NCBI GenBank assembly: GCA_023398815.1
Contig: JAEWRW010000026.1
Coordinates: 62,001 to 126,000, forward strand
Direction of reading: 5' to 3'
DNA from: Bacillota bacterium
Lineage (GTDB): Bacteria; Bacillota; Clostridia; Christensenellales; UMGS416
DNA: 64,000 bases
Shown here: one piece after another, positions 59,604 through 64,000 of the stretch
Layout of the letters: each line of letters starts with the position of its first letter
Position numbering within the stretch: the first letter of the stretch is position 1
The notes under the pieces: model-generated
What the model saw: the letters and a program-made list of their open reading frames with translations, nothing else
The model's database searches: none
Told to the model about the DNA's origin: nothing
Made by a program: the position numbers and the translations under genes

Positions 59604-60416
59604 TCACGTTGCCCACAGCCCCAACAGAAACGGCAGCGCCGCCGCGCAAGAGCTGATTGCGTTGACCACATCGTTGTTGACCCACCGCCAACCGCCCACC
59701 AATTGGTTTGGTTGACCATCGGTCGTCGGCCGCTCGGTGGCGCGGCCCTCACTGGTGCGGTACTTGGCTTGTAGCGCCGCGCCCAAGACACTATCCAACA
59801 CCGACCCGGCAAACCCCGCCAGCCAGAGGAGGACCGCCTGCGCCAGCACCTGCGGCACCGGGGCCATCAAGACCCGCAGAGCCCCAAACAGCAGGGCCAG
59901 CAGCGCTGACCCGGCAGCGGCGGCCGCCATACCCCGGGCCGTCACCCCGCCGGACATGCCGCGCTCCACGGCCCGCCCGCCCAGGATGGACACCGGGTCG
60001 CCCGGCTCCAGCTGCCCCAACTCCGACGCCCAGGTGTCCGCCGTGCAGGCCGCGCAGGCCGCGAAGACACCCGCCAACGCCCAGCCAGAACCGCTCCACC
60101 GGTACGCCAACGCCAACAGCAGTGCGGCCACGCCATTGGCGGCCACCTGCGCCACACCCCGGCGGCCGGTGCGGGCGTGCACCGCCCGCTCCAACTCTGC
60201 CTTGCGCACTGCGCCCCAGTGGGTCAGCACGGTGGAGGTGCCAAAGAACGCCGCCAAGGCGACGAGCGCCGGCCAGCCAGCGGCCCACCATAGGCCTGCC
60301 GCCAGTGCCACGGCCAGTGCCGCGCCCGGCCCCGTCAGCGCTCGCCGCCGCCAGGCGACCAATGCCACCAGCGCCGCCGCGCCCACCGGAATCACCGCCG
60401 CAAGCACCTCGTCCAC
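59604..60416 (-). CDS. DUF92 family membrane protein
   Basis: 270 residues with about six helices; ACTADTWASELG and the C-terminal SVLDSVLGAALQAKY plus WVNNDVVNAISS are the DUF92/TMEM19 signature. Some plant relatives phosphorylate phytyl phosphate; the bacterial role is unknown. GTG 60416 has GGGGGGAG. Confidence 0.9.
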   Translation of the reverse strand: MDEVLAAVIPVGAAALVALVAWRRRALTGPGAALAVALAAGLWWAAGWPALVALAAFFGTSTVLTHWGAVRKAELERAVHARTGRRGVAQVAANGVAALLLALAYRWSGSGWALAGVFAACAACTADTWASELGQLEPGDPVSILGGRAVERGMSGGVTARGMAAAAAGSALLALLFGALRVLMAPVPQVLAQAVLLWLAGFAGSVLDSVLGAALQAKYRTSEGRATERPTTDGQPNQLVGGWRWVNNDVVNAISSCAAALPFLLGLWAT

Positions 60417-60463
60417 CGGCTCCCCCCTTTGAGCCCATTATACCACAGTCCGCCGCTGCGGGA

Positions 60464-62575
60464 TTACCCGATGACCCTGTCTGGTTTGCCCGTCACCAGG
60501 GTAAAGTCGATCTGCCGGCTCTGCACATCCACCCGCAGCACCCGCACCCGCACCGGGTCACCCAGGCTGATGCGACGGCGGCTGCGGCGGCCAAAGAGGC
60601 TGTAAGTGCGCTTGTCCAGTTCATAATAGTCGTCGTGCAGCTCGCCCATGCGTACCAATCCCTCCACGAGGTTTGGAAGCTCCACAAACACACCGAACTC
60701 AGTAACGCCGGACACCACGCCGTCGAATTCCTCGTCCACCTTGTCGGCCATAAATTCGGTCATCTTAAGGTCGTCCACCGCACGTTCGGCGTCCATGGCC
60801 CGCCGCTCCATGTTGCTGGCCTGCACGGCAGCTGGCTCGGCCACCAGCTCAAAGGTGCTGCCCTCCTGCCCCCGCAGCGCCGCCCGCAGCATTCGGTGCA
60901 CCATGAGGTCAGGGTAGCGGCGGATGGGCGAAGTGAAGTGGCAATAGTGACGTGCCGCCAGGCCAAAGTGGCCGAGGTTGACAGTGGAGTAGCGTGCCTT
61001 CTTCATGCTGCGCAGCATGATGCGGCCGATGATGTTCTCGTGTGGGGTGTCGCGCACCTCACTCAAAACATGCTGCAGGGCCATGGGGTGGGTGTCGTTC
61101 ATCAGGCCCTTGGCCCCATACCCCAGGTTTTTCAGGAAGATCGCCAGCTCCTTCATGCGCTCACCATCGGGCACCTCGTGCACGCGGAAGGGAACGGGCA
61201 TGCCGCGCTCCTCCAGCCACAGGGCGACGGTCTCGTTGGCGCAGAGCATGCACTCCTCAATGAGCTTGTGGGCGCTGCCGCGGTAGCGCGTCGTCACCGA
61301 CAGCGGCACGCCTTGGGCGTCCAACACGATATGGGGTTCGTCGATGTCGAGGTCGATGGCCCCGCGCACCATGCGGCGGCGGCGTAATACCTCCCGCAGC
61401 TCATCCAAAAGCCGCAGGTCATCCACGACCTCCACCCGGCGGGCGATGGCCTCTGGGTCGTTCTGTTCCAAAATGGCGTTGACCTCATCGTAGGTCAGGC
61501 GCGCCTTACTGTGGATGACACTCTCCGCCATGCGGCAGTCCACGAGGTTGCCAAAGCCATCGAGGTCCATGATGCAAGAGAGGGTCAGCCGATCCTCACC
61601 GGGGTGCAGGGAGCACAGGCCGTTGGAGAGCCGCTCCGGCAGCATGGGGATGACGGTGTTCAGGAGGTACACGCTGGTGCCGCGCTGCCACGCCTCCTTG
61701 TCAATGGCCCCGCTCATCGTCACATAGTGAGAAACGTCCGCGATGTGAACCCCCAGCCGGTAACGCCCGTCGGCCAGCCGCTCGATGGACACGGCGTCGT
61801 CCAGGTCTTTGGCGTCGGCCCCGTCAATGGTGAAAATGCGCTGATCCCGCAGGTCCAGTCGGCCCTTCAGGTCATCGGCCGCCAGGGCTACGGGCTTGCT
61901 CTCGGCCTCGGCCAGCACCTGGGGCGGGAAGTGGTCACGAATGCCCAGCGCACGGACAATGGCCAGGATTTCCGTCTCCGTCTCCCCCCGGTCGCCCAGC
62001 ACCTCGGTCACACGCACCTCAAGCTCGCGCCGGTGGTCGGGGTAGCGGCTGATGGCCGCCACGACCTTGCTGCCCTCCCAAGCGCCGCGCTCAGCCCCCG
62101 CCGGCACGAAGGCCACGCCAATCTTGCGGTCGTCGGCCTCCACAATGCCGCCGTCGGGCACGCGCCGGTAGGTGCCAACGATGCGTTCGTTGGCGCGCCG
62201 CAGCACGTCGAGGACTTCCACCTCACCCTTGCGGTCTCCACGGGGCTGGCGGATGACCCGGGCCAGCACCCGGTCGTTGTGCATGGCCCCACTGCGGCCA
62301 TCGGCGGGCACAAAGTAATCGTCACCGCCATCCGCCGGGGCAAGGAAAGCCGAGCCGCTGGCGGTGGCGCGCAGCTCCCCAGCCACACAACCCAGCTGAC
62401 GGGGCAGGCCATAGCCCTTGCGCTTGGTGCGCATCAGCGTGCCGTCAGCCTGCAGTGCCTCCAGCGCTTCCTCCACGGCATCCGCCGCCATGCCGAGCGC
62501 GTCGCACAGGTCGTCCACCGTCTGGGGCACCCGCTCCCCCTCAATGTAGTCTACAATTCGTTGTTCGAGTTCCAT
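60464..62575 (-). CDS. rnr: Ribonuclease R
   Basis: 3'-5' exoribonuclease of 703 residues: N-terminal winged helix, cold-shock domains, the RNB catalytic core with ITIDGADAKDLDDAVSIERL-type Asp cluster and ISHYVTMSG, GAIDLDIDEPHIVLD, and a C-terminal S1 domain (FDGVVSGVTEFGVFVELPN). It follows secG as in many Bacillota; smpB is not next. The ribosome binding site at this ATG is weak. Confidence 0.95.
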   Translation of the reverse strand: MELEQRIVDYIEGERVPQTVDDLCDALGMAADAVEEALEALQADGTLMRTKRKGYGLPRQLGCVAGELRATASGSAFLAPADGGDDYFVPADGRSGAMHNDRVLARVIRQPRGDRKGEVEVLDVLRRANERIVGTYRRVPDGGIVEADDRKIGVAFVPAGAERGAWEGSKVVAAISRYPDHRRELEVRVTEVLGDRGETETEILAIVRALGIRDHFPPQVLAEAESKPVALAADDLKGRLDLRDQRIFTIDGADAKDLDDAVSIERLADGRYRLGVHIADVSHYVTMSGAIDKEAWQRGTSVYLLNTVIPMLPERLSNGLCSLHPGEDRLTLSCIMDLDGFGNLVDCRMAESVIHSKARLTYDEVNAILEQNDPEAIARRVEVVDDLRLLDELREVLRRRRMVRGAIDLDIDEPHIVLDAQGVPLSVTTRYRGSAHKLIEECMLCANETVALWLEERGMPVPFRVHEVPDGERMKELAIFLKNLGYGAKGLMNDTHPMALQHVLSEVRDTPHENIIGRIMLRSMKKARYSTVNLGHFGLAARHYCHFTSPIRRYPDLMVHRMLRAALRGQEGSTFELVAEPAAVQASNMERRAMDAERAVDDLKMTEFMADKVDEEFDGVVSGVTEFGVFVELPNLVEGLVRMGELHDDYYELDKRTYSLFGRRSRRRISLGDPVRVRVLRVDVQSRQIDFTLVTGKPDRVIG

Positions 62576-62692
62576 TCGCTTTGGCCGCGCCGTCTTTGGC
62601 GGCCTTCCTCCTCCACTGTGTTTGATGTTATTCTCTCACCGTCGTGTTAAAAATACCGCACGACGGAACGATTTCGTGCCGGCTTCCGCCGG

Positions 62693-62724
62693 AAAAACAA
62701 AGAAACTCCCCATGCGGGGAGTTT
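62693..62724 (-). terminator. Terminator after secG
   Basis: Minus-strand hairpin AAACTCCCC-GCAT-GGGGAGTTT followed by CTTTGTTTTT, 25 nt after the secG stop. It separates secG from rnr, or attenuates read-through into it. Confidence 0.85.
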
Positions 62725-62748
62725 GATATGCTGCTTTGTTGGCCCGTA

Positions 62749-62997
62749 CTAGAACAGGCGGTCGATGATGACCACCGCCAGCGACAGCGCGAACAGAGCG
62801 CCAGCGCCAATCTTGGTGGCAAGCAATAGCTTGCCCTCGTAGCTCTTGGCCTTGTTCTTGCCAAAGAATGTCTCCGCCCCGCCAGCGATGGCGCCGGACA
62901 AACCCTGCGACTTGCCGGGTTGCAGCAACACAACGGCGATGAGCGCCAAGGAAACCAAAATCAGCAAGACCACCAGAACAACCAGCAACGCCTGCAT
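62749..62997 (-). CDS. secG: Preprotein translocase subunit SecG
   Basis: 82 residues, two membrane helices with the conserved loop LLQPGKSQGLSGAIAGGAETFFGKNKA (in parts) between them. Membrane part of the Sec channel. ATG 62997 has GGAGAGA. Confidence 0.94.
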   Translation of the reverse strand: MQALLVVLVVLLILVSLALIAVVLLQPGKSQGLSGAIAGGAETFFGKNKAKSYEGKLLLATKIGAGALFALSLAVVIIDRLF

Positions 62998-63030
62998 GCA
63001 ACTCTCTCCTTCACCATGGATAGCTTGTGT

Positions 63031-63059
63031 ATTATACCATTCGTCGGTCGTCAATGCAA
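63031..63059 (-). promoter_or_regulatory. secG promoter
   Basis: TTGCAT (63054-63059), 17-bp spacer, perfect TATAAT (63031-63036). The -35 overlaps the 3' end of the upstream phosphoesterase gene. Confidence 0.8.
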
Positions 63060-63968
63060 CTTATTTTCCTTGATTGGGGGCGGGTCACCGCTGCGGAACT
63101 CCGCCAGCACCAGCTCGGGTCGGTTGAAGGTGCGGAGCCGGTTCCAACCGGTCTTGGCCAGCCCCCGGCTGATGTAGACCTGCGTGCCGCCTTGCTCATA
63201 CAGGCCACAGTCTGCCTGGGGGAAATGGGGATGCAGGATATAGGGCAAAGCCCCAACAACCGGCAGGCGGAGAACCCAGCCGTGCAGATGCCCGCAGAGG
63301 GCGGCGTCATATCCGGCATCGCTCCACAGTTGCCCATAGTAGGGCCGGTGGCAGAGCAGGAGCCGAAGGCCATAGGCCCACGGCGGCGTGGCCGCCTGTA
63401 GCGCCGCCATCGAATCGGCCGCCGCCTCGCCGTCAAAGGCATCTTCACCGATCTCCGTCCGCCGCGGGTCGGCAGCAAACCGCTCGCCATCCTCCATGCC
63501 CGCCAGCAGCCAGCGTTCGCCCCTTCGCCCCAAGGCCACCGCCTCATTGGACAGCAGGATCGCGCCGCTGCGCGCCATGGCATCGTCAAAGGCTTGCCTT
63601 GCCTCCGGCTCTAGGTAATATTCGTGATTGCCGCGAATGCGATAGACGGGCGCAACTGCCGCCAGCGCACGCACCAACTCCACACAGGGCGCGGCCTCCG
63701 GGCGAACGCCATCGATGATGTCCCCAGTCAGCACGATGACGTCGGGCCGAAAGGCCGCGATGGGCTTCACCAGCCCCGCCTGCCCCGGCCCAAAGCGCGA
63801 GGAGTGCAGGTCGGTGATCTGCGCCACCCGCAGGCCATCGAGGCCACCTGGCAACGCCTGCACCTTCAACACCGGGCGGGAACACTCCAGCCCCCGGCTG
63901 CGCCAGAGCCCAACGGGCAGCAAAAAAGCATTGACCACCGCACAGGCCAACAACCGGTGCAGCACCAC
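63051..63968 (-). CDS. Membrane-anchored metallophosphoesterase (YkuE-like), may extend beyond window
   Basis: 305 residues from GTG 63968 (GGGAG before it), though the frame stays open to the window edge. An N-terminal helix (LACAVVNAFLLPVGLW) is followed by the calcineurin-like domain: ITDLHSSRFG, LTGDIIDG, IRGNHEYY, LLLCHRPYY and LCGHLHGWVLRLP. Such proteins act on the outer membrane face, some on lipid head groups. Substrate unknown. Confidence 0.85.
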   Translation of the reverse strand: MVLHRLLACAVVNAFLLPVGLWRSRGLECSRPVLKVQALPGGLDGLRVAQITDLHSSRFGPGQAGLVKPIAAFRPDVIVLTGDIIDGVRPEAAPCVELVRALAAVAPVYRIRGNHEYYLEPEARQAFDDAMARSGAILLSNEAVALGRRGERWLLAGMEDGERFAADPRRTEIGEDAFDGEAAADSMAALQAATPPWAYGLRLLLCHRPYYGQLWSDAGYDAALCGHLHGWVLRLPVVGALPYILHPHFPQADCGLYEQGGTQVYISRGLAKTGWNRLRTFNRPELVLAEFRSGDPPPIKENKLH

Positions 63969-64000
63969 GCGCTCCCGCAGCGTTTTCGCCAGCCGCCGCA

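Noticed and set aside
59708..61387. 559-codon plus-strand frame
   Set aside because: Antisense to DUF92 and rnr, extremely Pro/Ala/Arg-rich, no motifs.

Overview
The window looks like chromosomal DNA of a GC-rich, spore-forming anaerobe of the Clostridia (Bacillota). The support is: gene blocks typical of that group (ireB-ruvX-DUF1292; birA/acpS/nnr/mazE-mazF; secG followed by rnr), a CotF-type spore coat protein, a PPi-type phosphofructokinase, formate-tetrahydrofolate ligase, a membrane decarboxylase Na+ pump, strong purine-rich ribosome binding sites, and consensus -35/-10 promoters, nearly all with 17-bp spacers. I saw no rRNA, tRNA, CRISPR array, transposase or phage genes. Because of the high GC content most real genes carry long mirror ORFs on the other strand; these are left out.

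Layout. 1-256: 3' part of an Asn/Gly/Pro repeat protein. 542-1846: beta and gamma-like subunits of a Na+ pump. 2220-6111 (minus): twin-flavodoxin Fe-S protein, kinase-like phosphotransferase, Nudix hydrolase and DUF362 ferredoxin, with overlapping starts and stops. 7181-12022: very large secreted caspase-like protein with RCC1 repeats. 12121-19411 (minus): PhzF isomerase, propeller lipoprotein, SAH/MTA deaminase, S-adenosylhomocysteinase, pyrimidine-nucleoside phosphorylase and a small lipoprotein, i.e. methylation by-product and nucleoside salvage. 19837-23368: UROD-type methyltransferase, ribokinase, YitT. 23387-27822: MazEF, NAD(P)HX repair, AcpS, P1 peptidase, BirA. 27925-32696 (plus): MoxR, DUF58 and transglutaminase operon. 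32733-39851: RecX, two coat-like proteins, DUF1292, RuvX, IreB, Fhs, an unknown protein and ArgS. 40707-44810: flavoenzymes, PPi-PFK and a hydroxyacid dehydrogenase. 44896-45974: a less GC-rich islet of two genes. 46155-48686: phosphoesterase and a cytosolic ParB-like/BMP fusion. 48872-50139: HAD and histidine phosphatases. 50228-57057: complete pstSCAB-phoU-phoP-phoR operon behind a four-repeat PHO box. 57145-63968: AlkD-like protein, a small membrane protein, Ald, DUF92, RNase R, SecG and a metallophosphoesterase.

The most unusual feature is a family of dispersed, multi-hairpin intergenic repeats with five copies (about 1902-2167, 6415-7160, 19451-19810, 21073-21445 and 37044-37363). They share two stem-loops whose loop sequences are conserved while the stems change by compensatory substitution, a GCTTGT linker, a third hairpin with an ATGAA loop and, in three copies, a second conserved block. 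Copies occur in both orientations and always downstream of at least one gene. Three are bracketed by two copies of a hairpin that is the same on both sides of one copy but different between loci. I do not recognise this as a known family; it is the best candidate here for an undescribed element.
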